DNA from: SZAS-103 sp964449135
GTDB lineage: Bacteria > Pseudomonadota > Gammaproteobacteria > Xanthomonadales > Xanthomonadaceae
Assembly (NCBI GenBank): GCA_964449135.1
Contig: CAYUXZ010000006.1
Location: 10,743-74,742 of the forward strand
Direction: 5' to 3'
Length of the DNA stretch: 64,000 bases
The position numbers were made by a program, and so were the translations under genes. The notes below the pieces were generated by a model. The model made no database searches. It saw nothing but the letters and a program-made list of their open reading frames with translations, and was not told where the DNA came from. This document shows, piece after piece, positions 15,874 to 25,400 of this stretch; positions within the stretch are counted from its first letter, which is position 1; the number at the start of each line of letters is the position of its first letter.

Positions 15874-17124
15874 CTACGCCTCGTGCAGCGCCACCGTCGT
15901 GCGGCCCGCGATCGCGAGCGCGAACAGCAGCAGCAGGCCCGCGAGCCAGAAGGTCGAGCCGATCCAGACGCCGTGGTCGTGCGAAACCTGTGCGAACAGG
16001 TGGGTGAACACCAGCGGCATGACGATCCCGGCGATGCTCTGCAGGCTGCTGACCGCGCCCTGCAGGCGGCCCTGCTCGCTGGGGCTGACGTGGTGGGTCA
16101 TGATCGCCTGCGCCGCGGGTTGCGACACGCCCCAGAGCGCGGAGATCGGCATCGCCGCCCAGAACCAGTAACCGGTCGGCGCGAGACCGTACAACCCGAA
16201 ACCGACCGCGCCGCAGGCCAGTCCGATCAGCAGGGTCTTGCGCTCGCCGAAGGACTTGACGAAACGCTTGATCAATCCGCCCTGCACGATCGCCGCGAGC
16301 ACGCCGACGATCGCGAGCGTCTTGCCGGCCATGTCCATGTTCCAGTGGAAACGCGTGTCCGCGTACAGCACGAAGGTGCTCGGATAGACCACGTGCGCGA
16401 AGAACATCAGCAGCAGCACGGCCGCCATGCCGAACAGCTCGTGGTGGCTGCGCAGCAGGCGCAGCGAAGCGAGCGGATTGGCCTTCGACCACTGGAACCT
16501 CGCGCGCCGTTCTGGCGGCAGCGATTCGGGCAGCACGAAGAAGCCGTAGCAGAAATTCGCCAGGCTCAGTCCCGCCGCGATCCAGAACGGCAGGCGCAGG
16601 TGCACCACACCGAGCCAGCCGCCGAGCGCGGGCGCGACGATGAAGCCGACGCCGAACGCGATGCCGATGATGCCGAACGCCTGCGCGCGCTTCTCCGGCG
16701 GCGTCACGTCGGCGATGTAGGCGCTCGCGGTCGAGAAGCTCGCCGCGGTGATGCCCGAGATCACGCGGCCGATGAACAGCAACGGCAAGGTGTGGACCAT
16801 CGCCATGAACAGGAAGTCCACGCCGACGCCGAAATTCGACAGCAGCAGCACCGGCCGGCGACCGAAATGGTCGGAAAGCGCGCCCTGGATCGGCGAGCAG
16901 AAGAACTGCATCACCATGAACACGGTCGCCATCCAGCCGTACCACTGCGCGGCCGCCGAATCGCTGCCTCCCAGGAAACTCGCAATCAGGTGCGGCAGCA
17001 CCGGGATGATCATCCCGAACGCGAGCATGTCGAGCAGCGCGGTGACGAAGACGAAGGACACCGCGGCCTTGCGCACGCGCACGCCGGTGGGCTCCGCAAC
17101 GGCGGATTCGGGTGTTTCGCTCAC
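15874..17124 (-). CDS. MFS transporter, TCR/Tet-type drug:H+ antiporter family
   Basis: A roughly 416-residue major facilitator with about 12 membrane helices. The loop 2-3 motif A is present as GALSDHFGRRPVLLLS, and the second half has QGRLQGAVSSLQSIAG, both typical of TetA-like proton antiporters (DHA1). Substrates of such chromosomal members are usually unknown and tetracycline resistance should not be assumed. There is no ATG before the first helix. Two in-frame GTG codons are possible (17157 and 17124); I chose 17124, giving VSETPESAV, but neither has a clear ribosome site. The gene follows folE by 64 bp on the same strand. Confidence 0.88.
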   Translation of the reverse strand: MSETPESAVAEPTGVRVRKAAVSFVFVTALLDMLAFGMIIPVLPHLIASFLGGSDSAAAQWYGWMATVFMVMQFFCSPIQGALSDHFGRRPVLLLSNFGVGVDFLFMAMVHTLPLLFIGRVISGITAASFSTASAYIADVTPPEKRAQAFGIIGIAFGVGFIVAPALGGWLGVVHLRLPFWIAAGLSLANFCYGFFVLPESLPPERRARFQWSKANPLASLRLLRSHHELFGMAAVLLLMFFAHVVYPSTFVLYADTRFHWNMDMAGKTLAIVGVLAAIVQGGLIKRFVKSFGERKTLLIGLACGAVGFGLYGLAPTGYWFWAAMPISALWGVSQPAAQAIMTHHVSPSEQGRLQGAVSSLQSIAGIVMPLVFTHLFAQVSHDHGVWIGSTFWLAGLLLLFALAIAGRTTVALHEA

Positions 17125-17188
17125 GTGGTTGTCGTTCCGGCGAGGCTGCGTGAACACGCAGTCTAGCGCACCGGCGCGCCCGCTCGGC

Positions 17189-17797
17189 TCAACGCACCGA
17201 GCCGACGTCGATGAAACGCAGGAACTCCGCGCGCGTGCGCGCGTCCTCGCGGAAGCTGCCGAGCATCTTCGAGGTCACCATGCTCACGCCGCGCTTGTGG
17301 ATGCCGCGCGTGGTCATGCATTCGTGCGCGCCCTCGATCACCACGCCCACGCCGCGCGGCTTGAGCACCGCGTCGATGCAGTTGGCGATCTGCGAGGTCA
17401 TCTTCTCCTGCACCTGGAAGCGCCGTGCGTAGGTCTCGACCACGCGCGCGAGCTTGCTGATGCCCACCACCTTGCCGTCCGGCAGGTAGCCGACGTGGGC
17501 CTTGCCGATGATCGGCGCCATGTGGTGCTCGCAATGCGACTCGAACTCGATGTCGCGCAGCACGATCAGCTCGTCGTAGCCGCAAACCTGCTCGAAGGTG
17601 CGCGACAGGTACTCCTGCGGATCCTCGCCGTAGCCGGAGAACCAGTCGCGGTAGGCCTTGACCACGCGCCGCGGCGTGTCGAGCAGGCCTTCGCGCTGCG
17701 GATCCTCGCCGGCCCAGCGCAGCAGGGTGCGCACCGCGTCTTCGGCCGCTTCGCGGCTGACGGCGCTGTGCTCGGATGGCTTTTCGGGAACCGACAT
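17189..17797 (-). CDS. folE: GTP cyclohydrolase I
   Basis: A 202-residue type I GTP cyclohydrolase, which converts GTP to 7,8-dihydroneopterin triphosphate, the first step to folate and tetrahydrobiopterin-like pterins. The zinc ligands are Cys89 and His92 in ESHCEHHM and Cys160 in GAHECM. Other family blocks are seen: TPRRVVKAY, HVGYLPDGKVVGISKLAR, VQEKMTSQIA and MTTRGIHKRGVSM. Length is normal. Besides folate synthesis, its product could feed the pterin cofactor of the phenylalanine hydroxylase encoded at 31517. ATG has GGGAGA upstream. Confidence 0.97.
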   Translation of the reverse strand: MSVPEKPSEHSAVSREAAEDAVRTLLRWAGEDPQREGLLDTPRRVVKAYRDWFSGYGEDPQEYLSRTFEQVCGYDELIVLRDIEFESHCEHHMAPIIGKAHVGYLPDGKVVGISKLARVVETYARRFQVQEKMTSQIANCIDAVLKPRGVGVVIEGAHECMTTRGIHKRGVSMVTSKMLGSFREDARTRAEFLRFIDVGSVR

Positions 17798-17901
17798 GGG
17801 GATTCTCCCTTCAAGGTCGCGATGCTAACCCGCCGCGACGTCGTCCGGCGTGAAACGTGTGGAAAGGATCGTTTCGCGCGAATCCCGCCGCGCGCTGCGG
17901 A

Positions 17902-18540
17902 TCAGGCTTTTCGGCGACGGCGTACCGCCGCGGGTTCCGAGCGGCGCACGGGCTTGGCGGCCAGCGGCGCGAGCATCCAGTGGAAGGCGATCAGCTTGCC
18001 CCCGCTCGCGGGGCGCGTGGCGAGCAGCAGGTCGGCGAGCTGCCGCAGCAGCCGATTGACCTGCGCGAGTTCGTCCGCGTCCACCCAGCCGCGCAGGCGT
18101 CCGGCCCAGATCTCGCGTGACGGGCCTTCGGCAATCGTGGACGGTTCGGCCAGCGCGCGCAGGAAGTCGCGCTGCGCGAGCCGCGACATGCTCTTGGCGA
18201 CCTTGGCCACCGCCCTCGCATTCGCGGTCGCGCCGGGCTTGTAGCGCAGGCGCATGGCCTGCGCGTCGGTGACGGCCAGGCGATAACTGCGTCCCGCGCC
18301 ACCGGATTTTTCCTCGAGCAGGCCACCGCGCACCAGCGCGCGCAGATGGTAGTACAGGCCATCGGCCGGGCGCCCGAGCTGCGCGGCCAGTTCTGCGACC
18401 GTCGCCTCGCCGCCCAGCGCCTGCGTCGCGGTCACCAGTTCCACGCGCACCGGCGTGGCGAAGACCGCGATCTTGCGCGGATCCTCGATCACCCCCGTTG
18501 CCTCGCGCGGGATTGCCCGCTCCGTTTTCTTCTGTGCCAT
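17902..18540 (-). CDS. Winged-helix (ArsR-like) transcriptional regulator
   Basis: A 212-residue regulator with an N-terminal winged helix-turn-helix at about residues 20-90: DPRKIAVFATPVRVELV, then ATVAELAAQLGRPADGLYYHLRALVRGGLL, the recognition-helix pattern of ArsR/HTH_20 proteins. The C-terminal part is helical and unassigned. No cysteine metal site is obvious, so a metal sensor is unlikely. It is divergent from the double-DTG protease gene, with a TGTTGAA-N14-TTCAACA dyad between them. It probably represses both. ATG 18540 is used; an upstream in-frame GTG at 18567 would lie inside the dyad and is unlikely. Confidence 0.85.
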   Translation of the reverse strand: MAQKKTERAIPREATGVIEDPRKIAVFATPVRVELVTATQALGGEATVAELAAQLGRPADGLYYHLRALVRGGLLEEKSGGAGRSYRLAVTDAQAMRLRYKPGATANARAVAKVAKSMSRLAQRDFLRALAEPSTIAEGPSREIWAGRLRGWVDADELAQVNRLLRQLADLLLATRPASGGKLIAFHWMLAPLAAKPVRRSEPAAVRRRRKA

Positions 18541-18548
18541 CGGTTGGG

Positions 18549-18582
18549 TTGCTTTGTTGAAAAACACGCATATTATTCAACA
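18549..18582. promoter_or_regulatory. Divergent promoter and operator TGTTGAA-N14-TTCAACA
   Basis: Perfect 7-bp arms TGTTGAA (18555-18561) and TTCAACA (18576-18582) are separated by 14 nt. On the plus strand TTGCTT (18549-18554), a 16-nt gap and TATTAT (18571-18576) form a promoter for the protease gene that the dyad straddles. On the minus strand TTGCAA, 17 nt and AATAAT could drive the regulator. The layout fits repression of both genes by the HTH protein. Confidence 0.65.
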
Positions 18583-18637
18583 CACGGACGGTCGTTGCAA
18601 TCGCTGCGGCGACGCCGAGCCATGCCAGGAGCCGATC

Positions 18638-20503
18638 ATGCTGCGCCCCGTCGCCCTCTCCCTGCTCTCCGTCGCGATCGCCGCGGCCTGCCATGCCGAA
18701 GACGCGGCCGGCGTCTTCAGCCGCGCCAAGGCCGCCAGCGGCGGCGCGCGCTGGGACGCGGTGAAAAGCTGGCGCGCCGACGCCATCGCAAGCACCGGCG
18801 GCATGAGCGGCACGTTCCACCTCACCGTGGACACACGCGACGGCCGCTCCGCCAATGCCTACAAGATCGGGCCGGTCGAGGGCGCCGAGGGCTACGACGG
18901 CGCGCACAGCTGGGAACGCGACCCGGGCGGCGAAGTCGCCCTGCTCGATGCGCCCGCGGCCGTTCGTCGCGCGCGCAACGACGCCTGGGTCAATGCACAC
19001 GGCTACTGGTATCCCAAGGCGATGCCCGCAACCTGGGGCGAAGCGACGCCGAAGACGATCGAAGGAAAATCCTACGATGTCATCGTTGCGACGCCGACGG
19101 GCGGCGATCCGGTGACGCTCTGGTTCGACCACGGCAGCGGCCTGCTTGCGCGCGTAGCCGAACCGCAGGGCGCGGCCGTCGCGACCACGGTCTATGACGA
19201 CTACCGCCTCGTGGATGGCGTGCGCCTACCGTTCCACGCGACCGTGGACGTGACCGACGCCGCCGGTCGTACCGACCCGCGCGACCACAGCGACATCCGT
19301 TTCGAAAAGATCGCGCTCAACGTCGCGATCGCCGACGCGGACTTCGCGATGCCTACGATGGCGGCGACCGCGCGCATCGACAATCCCGCGGGCATCACCG
19401 CGATCTCCTTCGACCTCGTCAACAACCACATCTACGCGGACGGCAGGATCGACGGCAAGCCGGCGCGCTTCCTCGTTGACACCGGCGGCACCAACCTGCT
19501 CACGCCCGCGGCGGCGAAGAAGTTCGGCCTGACCGGCGAGGGCAAGCTGGCCGGGCGCGGCGTGGGCGACGACGCAGTCGATCTCTCGCTCGCACACGCC
19601 GGCGAAGTGCGCGTCGGCGACGCGGTACTCGCCAAGCCGGTGTTCTACATCGTCGATCTCGGCGACCTGGCGAAGGTCGAGGGCGTGCCCGCCGACGGCC
19701 TGGTCGGCTACGAGATGTTCCGCCGATTCGGCGTCGAGATCGACTACGCGCACCGCCGCCTGGTGCTGAGCGATCCTGCCAGGTTCACGCCGCCTGCGGG
19801 CGCGACCGCGATTGCGTTTCAGCTCGACGACCGGATTCCGATCGTGACCGGCACGCTCGACGGCCTGCCGATGCGCATGAGCGTTGACACCGGCTCGCGT
19901 TCGTCGCTGACGCTGCACGCGCCGTTCGCGCGCGACAATCACCTTGTCGAGAAATACCACGCCGCGCCGGAAGCGGTGATGGGTTGGGGCGTCGGCGGCG
20001 CCTCGCGCAGCCGCCCCGCGCGCTTCGGCACGCTGGTGATCGGCGATGTGCGCGTGGACGGCATCGCCGGCGACATGTACCTCGGCAACAAGGGCGCGTT
20101 CACCGACCCGAACCTCACCGGCAACCTCGGCGGCGGCGTGCTGCATCGTTTCGATGTCGCTTTCGACTATGCGAAGAAGCGGATGTACCTCGCGCCCAAC
20201 GCGGACGCCGGCAAGCCCGATGCGTTCGATCGCAGCGGCCTGTGGCTGCTCGGTGACGGCGATGCGTTCAAGGTCGTGGACGTCGCCGAGGGCAGCGCGG
20301 CGCAGAAGGCCGGCATCCGGAACGGCGACCGCGTGCTCGCGATCGGCGGCGAAGCGATCGGCGCGCGCGCGCTGGCCGACTGGCGCGAACGCCTGCGCAC
20401 CACGCCGGCCGGCACGCACCTGGCGCTGCGTTTCCAACGCGGCGGCAAGGAACAGACGATCGATCTCGTGCTCGCCGATCGCATTCCTCCGGGGAAACTC
20501 TGA
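18638..20503 (+). CDS. Periplasmic double-DTG aspartyl protease with PDZ domain
   Basis: A 621-residue exported protein. Signal peptide at residues 1-20 (MLRPVALSLLSVAIAAACHA). Residues about 22-240 form an outer-membrane-lipoprotein-like beta region. Two retropepsin-like lobes follow, each with an aspartyl protease motif: FLVDTGGTN (Asp281) and MSVDTGSRS (Asp417). A C-terminal PDZ domain covers about 540-615 (AFKVVDVAEGSAAQKAGI and NGDRVLAIGGE). Two DTG motifs in one chain would allow an intramolecular active site, as in eukaryotic pepsins. Substrate unknown. AGGAG lies 6 nt before the ATG. It is controlled most likely by the divergent HTH regulator, and is followed by a run of hairpins. Confidence 0.85.
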   Translation: MLRPVALSLLSVAIAAACHAEDAAGVFSRAKAASGGARWDAVKSWRADAIASTGGMSGTFHLTVDTRDGRSANAYKIGPVEGAEGYDGAHSWERDPGGEVALLDAPAAVRRARNDAWVNAHGYWYPKAMPATWGEATPKTIEGKSYDVIVATPTGGDPVTLWFDHGSGLLARVAEPQGAAVATTVYDDYRLVDGVRLPFHATVDVTDAAGRTDPRDHSDIRFEKIALNVAIADADFAMPTMAATARIDNPAGITAISFDLVNNHIYADGRIDGKPARFLVDTGGTNLLTPAAAKKFGLTGEGKLAGRGVGDDAVDLSLAHAGEVRVGDAVLAKPVFYIVDLGDLAKVEGVPADGLVGYEMFRRFGVEIDYAHRRLVLSDPARFTPPAGATAIAFQLDDRIPIVTGTLDGLPMRMSVDTGSRSSLTLHAPFARDNHLVEKYHAAPEAVMGWGVGGASRSRPARFGTLVIGDVRVDGIAGDMYLGNKGAFTDPNLTGNLGGGVLHRFDVAFDYAKKRMYLAPNADAGKPDAFDRSGLWLLGDGDAFKVVDVAEGSAAQKAGIRNGDRVLAIGGEAIGARALADWRERLRTTPAGTHLALRFQRGGKEQTIDLVLADRIPPGKL

Positions 20504-20638
20504 ACATGTTCAGAGATTCCTGCGGTGCACGGACGCACCGCCGCGGGCAACGGCGCTAGTCGTTGATCCGCGGGCATCGAGTCCGGACATGTGCCGGACT
20601 CGATGCCTCTGAACAAGTCCACGATGGACTTGTTCAGA
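20498..20638. repeat. Run of four inverted repeats between convergent genes
   Basis: Four hairpins lie in the space after the protease stop codon. The first is the 18-nt perfect palindrome CTCTGAACATGTTCAGAG (20498-20515), which includes the stop. The second has arms GCGGTGC and GCACCGC (20522-20528, 20535-20541). The third has 13-bp arms, GCATCGAGTCCGG and its complement (20574-20586, 20594-20606). The fourth has 13-bp arms, TCTGAACAAGTCC and its complement (20608-20620, 20626-20638). The first and fourth share the CTGAACA...TGTTCAG core. No T-run follows, so classic terminators are unlikely; a REP-like element or stability structure is possible. Confidence 0.7.
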
Positions 20639-20650
20639 TCTTCCAAAAGA

Positions 20651-22483
20651 TTAAGCGCGCGCGAAGCGTTCGGACAGGCCCGATTCGCGCTGGTTCCGGC
20701 GCTCGACCGCGAGCCGCAGCACGTCCTCGCGCGCCCACAGGTCGAGGCCGCTGCGGCAACGGGTGATGCCGGTGTAGAGCAGTTCGCGGCCAAGCACGCG
20801 CGCGTCGCGATCGGGCAACGCGAGCAGCACGCGCTCGAACTCCGAGCCCTGCGCCTTGTGCACGGTCAACGCCCAGGCCGAGGCGTGCGCGGGAAGTTGC
20901 GCGGGCGCCCAGGCGCGCAGGCCGTCGCGGGTTTCGAACCACACCGCGAGCGATCCCGCGCCATCGCGCAGCACGACACCGGTATCGCCGTTGAACAGAC
21001 CCTGGCGATAGCTGTTCTCGGTGACGATCAGCAACCGGCCGTGGAAAAACGCCGCGTCGCTGCCGGTCCGCAATGCGTCCGCGATCCAGGCATTGAGATC
21101 CTCGCTGCCGGCGGGACCTGCGCGCACCGCGGTGAGGATGCGCAGTGCGCGCGCCAGGCGCAGCGCCTGCGCGGGATCGTCGGCCTGCGCGAGCGCGCGG
21201 AACACGGGCAATGCGTGCTCACGCAACCACGCGGGCAATGCCCGTTCGCCATCAAAGTGCCAGCGCACGCCTTCGTATCGCTGCGCGAGCAAGCCGGCGA
21301 TCGCGGCTTCGGCGTCGCCCTCGCGCACCGCGGACGCGAACGGCGCGAGGTCGAGGCCCGCATCGTGCCGGTAGCTGCGCACGAGCTCGACGCGATGGCC
21401 CGCGAGCACACTTTTCGGCGCTCCACAAACCGGAACCGTCGCGCCAATCCATGCAGACGCAATGGTCGCGAACGCCTGCGGGAACGCGCGGCCATCGCCC
21501 GCGGCATCGCAGAGCGCAGCGAGCACATCGCCCGTCTCGATCGAGGCGAGCTGGTCGCGATCGCCCAATAACAGCAGCTTCGCATCGGGTGCGACCGCTT
21601 CGACGAGCTTGCACATCAGCGGCAGGTCCACCATCGAGGCCTCGTCGATCACGACCACATCGGCGCGCAGCGGGTGTTCCGCATCGTGGTGGAAATGCAC
21701 GCTGTCCGCGCGCCAGCCGAGCAGGCGATGCACGGTCTGCGCGGGAACGCGCAGCGACTGCGCGAGCGCGGCGTCGATGCGTCCGGCGTCGTGCAGGCGA
21801 TCCAATCCTTCGCCGAGCGCCTCGGACAGGCGTGCAGCCGCCTTGCCGGTGGGCGCGGCGAGTTCGACCCGCGGAGACGGCAAACCCGCGGCGCGCGCCT
21901 GTTCGTGCAGCAGCACCAGCAACGCTGCTACGGTGCTGGTCTTGCCGGTGCCCGGTCCGCCGGTGATCAGCGCGAGTTTCGCGGACAACGCGAGCTGCGC
22001 GGCCAGCGACTGCATCGGATCGGCATCGGCGAACAATTCCGAAAGCCGCGCACGCAGCGTTCCGGCATCGTCCTGAACGACCGGCGCTGTCGCGCGCTGG
22101 CGCAGCGCGCGCGCGAGCCGCACTTCGTAATTCCAGTAGCGCCGCAAGTACAGGCGGCCGCGTTCCAGCACCAGCGGCACGCCGACAGCGGCAGCGCCCG
22201 CATCCGCATCGGCGATCCAGCGCGACGCGCGCAGCATCGTCAGCCACGCATCGGTCTCCGGCAAAGCCGCGATCGGAGGCTGCGGCGCGAGCGTCTCGAT
22301 GAATGTTGCGATCGCGTCCATGCGCAGAGCTCCGTGGCCTTCTGCGACCGCGCGGCTCGCGAGCGCGGCGGCGGCGAGCACGCCGTCCGGCGTGTCCGGC
22401 TTCAGCCGCTGCAAGGTCATCGCAAGCGCGTGATCGAGCGCGCGCAGGCAGCAGCCGGCGTGGAGGGCACGCAACAGGCTCAT
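20651..22483 (-). CDS. recD: RecBCD enzyme subunit RecD
   Basis: A 610-residue 5'-3' helicase subunit of exonuclease V, which processes double-strand breaks for RecA loading. Walker A is GGPGTGKTS (residues 175-183), Walker B DVVVIDEASMVDLPL, followed by LLLLGDRDQL and the C-terminal motif VHKAQGSEFERVLLALP. The N-terminal domain contacts RecB. It is the last gene of recC-recB-recD; its ATG overlaps the recB stop by 4 nt. Length is typical for the family (E. coli 608). The downstream hairpin run starts about 12 nt after its stop. Confidence 0.95.
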   Translation of the reverse strand: MSLLRALHAGCCLRALDHALAMTLQRLKPDTPDGVLAAAALASRAVAEGHGALRMDAIATFIETLAPQPPIAALPETDAWLTMLRASRWIADADAGAAAVGVPLVLERGRLYLRRYWNYEVRLARALRQRATAPVVQDDAGTLRARLSELFADADPMQSLAAQLALSAKLALITGGPGTGKTSTVAALLVLLHEQARAAGLPSPRVELAAPTGKAAARLSEALGEGLDRLHDAGRIDAALAQSLRVPAQTVHRLLGWRADSVHFHHDAEHPLRADVVVIDEASMVDLPLMCKLVEAVAPDAKLLLLGDRDQLASIETGDVLAALCDAAGDGRAFPQAFATIASAWIGATVPVCGAPKSVLAGHRVELVRSYRHDAGLDLAPFASAVREGDAEAAIAGLLAQRYEGVRWHFDGERALPAWLREHALPVFRALAQADDPAQALRLARALRILTAVRAGPAGSEDLNAWIADALRTGSDAAFFHGRLLIVTENSYRQGLFNGDTGVVLRDGAGSLAVWFETRDGLRAWAPAQLPAHASAWALTVHKAQGSEFERVLLALPDRDARVLGRELLYTGITRCRSGLDLWAREDVLRLAVERRNQRESGLSERFARA

Positions 22484-25400
22484 GCGGCGCTCCGCGCGTT
22501 CGCGCCGAACAGTGCATCGAGCGCCTCGATCAGCTCGCGCGACGGGCGCTGCGCATGGATGCCCGCGCCGCTCTCGTCCAGCCCGCGGCAGAACAGATAA
22601 CGCGCGCCGCCGACGTGGGTGTCGTAATCGTAGGCCTCGCCCAAACGGAAGCGCAGCCAGCGATGCAGTGCCAGCGTATAGATCAGCGCCTGCAGGTCGT
22701 ACTCGGATTCGCGCATCGCTTCGGCGAGCGCGTCCGCGCCGTAATCGGACAGGCGATTGGATTTGTAGTCGAGCACGTGGAATCGGCCGGCGTGTTCGTA
22801 CACCAGGTCGATGCGCCCGGTCATCAGGCCTTCGATCCGTCGTCGCGATCCGAATCCGTTGCGCGCGCTGGCGATTCCGTGTGCGTGCAGCAGCGCGATC
22901 AGGCGATCGATGTCGACCGGCGCCAGCGCGAAGTGGAATTCCATCTCCGCGCGCCGCGCTTCGACTGGCAGGTCGCACAGGCGCCTGCCCTCGGGCAGGC
23001 GCGCGTGCAGCGTGGCGCGGATCATCCGCACGAGCAACGGCACGCCTTCGGCGAGATCGGCCTCGGCATAGCCTTCGCGGCGCAGTGCGGAAGCGAGGAT
23101 CTCTTCGTCGCCCGACGGTGGCGCATCCGCCGCGGCGTCGCGCCAGCGCGCGAAATCCAAGCGCTCGAGCGCCGAATGCAGGGCATTGCCGAACCGCGTT
23201 CCCGCGAAGCGCGTGTCCGCCGCGCCCGCGGTTTCATCCGCCGCGCCACGCTCGTCGGCGTTTTCGCCGCCGGCATCTTCGCGCTGGAGCGAGGAGAAGC
23301 TGTAAACCCACCAGTCGCGCCGCAACGCGCGCCGCGCGATCCGCGCGGGCGGCGGCGGGGTCGCGGTTTCCGGAGGCAGCCGACTCGGCACGTCATCCGG
23401 CAGCTCGCCTTCATCCACCGCGATTCCATCGAGTGCGCGCAACGCATCGAGATCGCCGAGCATCGGCGCGAGCGGCGTGTTTCCCGATGCGTGCAACGGC
23501 CCGCTGGCCAGCCACAGCGCGTGCTGCGCACGGGTCAGGCCGACGTAGAGCAGGCGCGCGTCCTCTGCGGCGTCTTCGGTCCGCGATGCGGCGACCGCGT
23601 CTTGCCAATCCGGATCGCTCGCGTCGGCCGGTTGCAGGCGCAATACGCGTCCGTTCTCATCGTGGTATTCGCAATAACGCCCGACGCTGCGGCCGCCGCC
23701 GCCGATCGCCGCAAACGGCAGGAACACCAGCGGGAATTCCAGTCCCTTGCTCTTGTGCAGGGTGAGGATCTGCACGCAGCGCGCGTCGGATTCGAGCCGC
23801 AGCTGCGCGGCCTCGTCCTCGTCGTCGGCCTGCGCGATCCGCGAACGCAGCCAATCGACAAGCCCGCGCAGCGCCGGCACGCGCAAGGAGGCCTCCTGCA
23901 GCAGCTCGCCGAGCTGCATCGCATCGGTGAGGCGACGCTCGCCATCGTCGCGGGCGAGCAGGCGCGGCGCATTGTCCGCGCACCGGTCCGCGATCAGCGG
24001 CAGCGGGCCATGCCGTTCCCAGCGCTCGCGCCAGCCCTGAGCGCGCAACTGCCAGTCGCGCCGCGCTTCGTCGTCGGCATCCAGGCGCGCGATCGCTTCG
24101 GCGTCCTGGCCGAGCAGCACGGTTGCGAGCGCCGCGCGCAGCCGCGCTTCGTCGCCGGGCCGCTGCAAGGCTTCGAACAGAGTCAGCAATTCCTGCGCGG
24201 CCTCGCTCGCGAACACGCTGCGCTTGCCGGCGGCGACCGCGGGAATGCCCGCCGCGACCAGCGCCGCGCGCACCTGCGTCGCTTCGGCGTGCTTGCGCAC
24301 GAGCACGGCGATATCGCCGGCGCGCAGCGCACGCGGCGATTGGTCCGCCTTGGGCCGGATGCTCGCGCGGCCCGCGCGCGCATCCTGCAGCAGCGCATGG
24401 ATGGCCTCGACGCAGGCCGCGGTCGCGTGCGCGCGCGAATCGCCCGCGTTCCACGGCTCGCCATCGCCCTGCGCCGGCAGCCGGCGCAGGGTCAATGCGG
24501 GCGCAACGGTGCCGGCGCGCAGGAAATCGGCATCTGCGACGCTACCTCCGGCTTCCACCGCGCGGAAACGGATGCGGCTGTCCACGAAGGCGACGGCGCC
24601 GGCCTGCGCGTACAGCGCGTCGATCGCGCGCAGCAGCACCGGCCGCGAACGGAAGTTGTGCGTCAGCGCAGGCGCGGGCGATGCCTCGCGCGCGGCCGCG
24701 AGGTAGGCGTGCACGTCGCCGCCGCGGAACCGGTAGATCGCCTGCTTGGGGTCGCCGATCAGAAACAGCGTGGATTCGCCGAACACATGCCGGAAGATCG
24801 TCCACTGCCGCTCGTCGGTGTCCTGGAATTCATCCACGAGCGCGGCTGCGTGCTTCTTGCGCAGGCATTCGGTGAGCGCCGGACCCTGCTCGCCGCCAAG
24901 CGCATCGAAGACCGCGTCGATCAGGTCGTCATAGGTGCGCACGCGCAGTTCGCGCTTGCGCCGTTCGATCAGCGTGGCTGCTTCGGTGCGCGCGCGATGC
25001 ATCAGGGCGAGGCGGCGGTCGGCGAGCCAGGCCTGTCGAGCCCCTTCGGCCGCTAGGTATCGCGCGACCGCTTCGAACAAAGGCGATTGCGGCGTCACTT
25101 TGCCCTTGTTGGTCTTCGCCGAGAGATGTTCCGGCGCGAGCAACCCGAGGCGAGCATCCGGCGGGGGGGCGGATTCCTGCGCTGCCCAGAAGCGCAACGT
25201 GCGCCACAGGGTGTCGATCGCGGCCGCTTTGTATGAATTGGCGTTCAAGGCCTTCGCCGCGATCGCCGCGTCGAGCAACGCGCGCGCAGTGTCGCCATGC
25301 GTCGCGAATACGGCGCGCAGATTTCCAGCCGCACGCTGCACCTCGGGCAACGGGTCGGGCGTTTCCGGCGGCACTGCCGGCAGCATTCGCTGCGCACCGA

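Noticed and set aside
17119..17129. CACGTG within GCTCACGTGGT, considered as a further parS site
   Set aside because: Only the central six bases fit; flanks do not match GTTNC...GNAAC.
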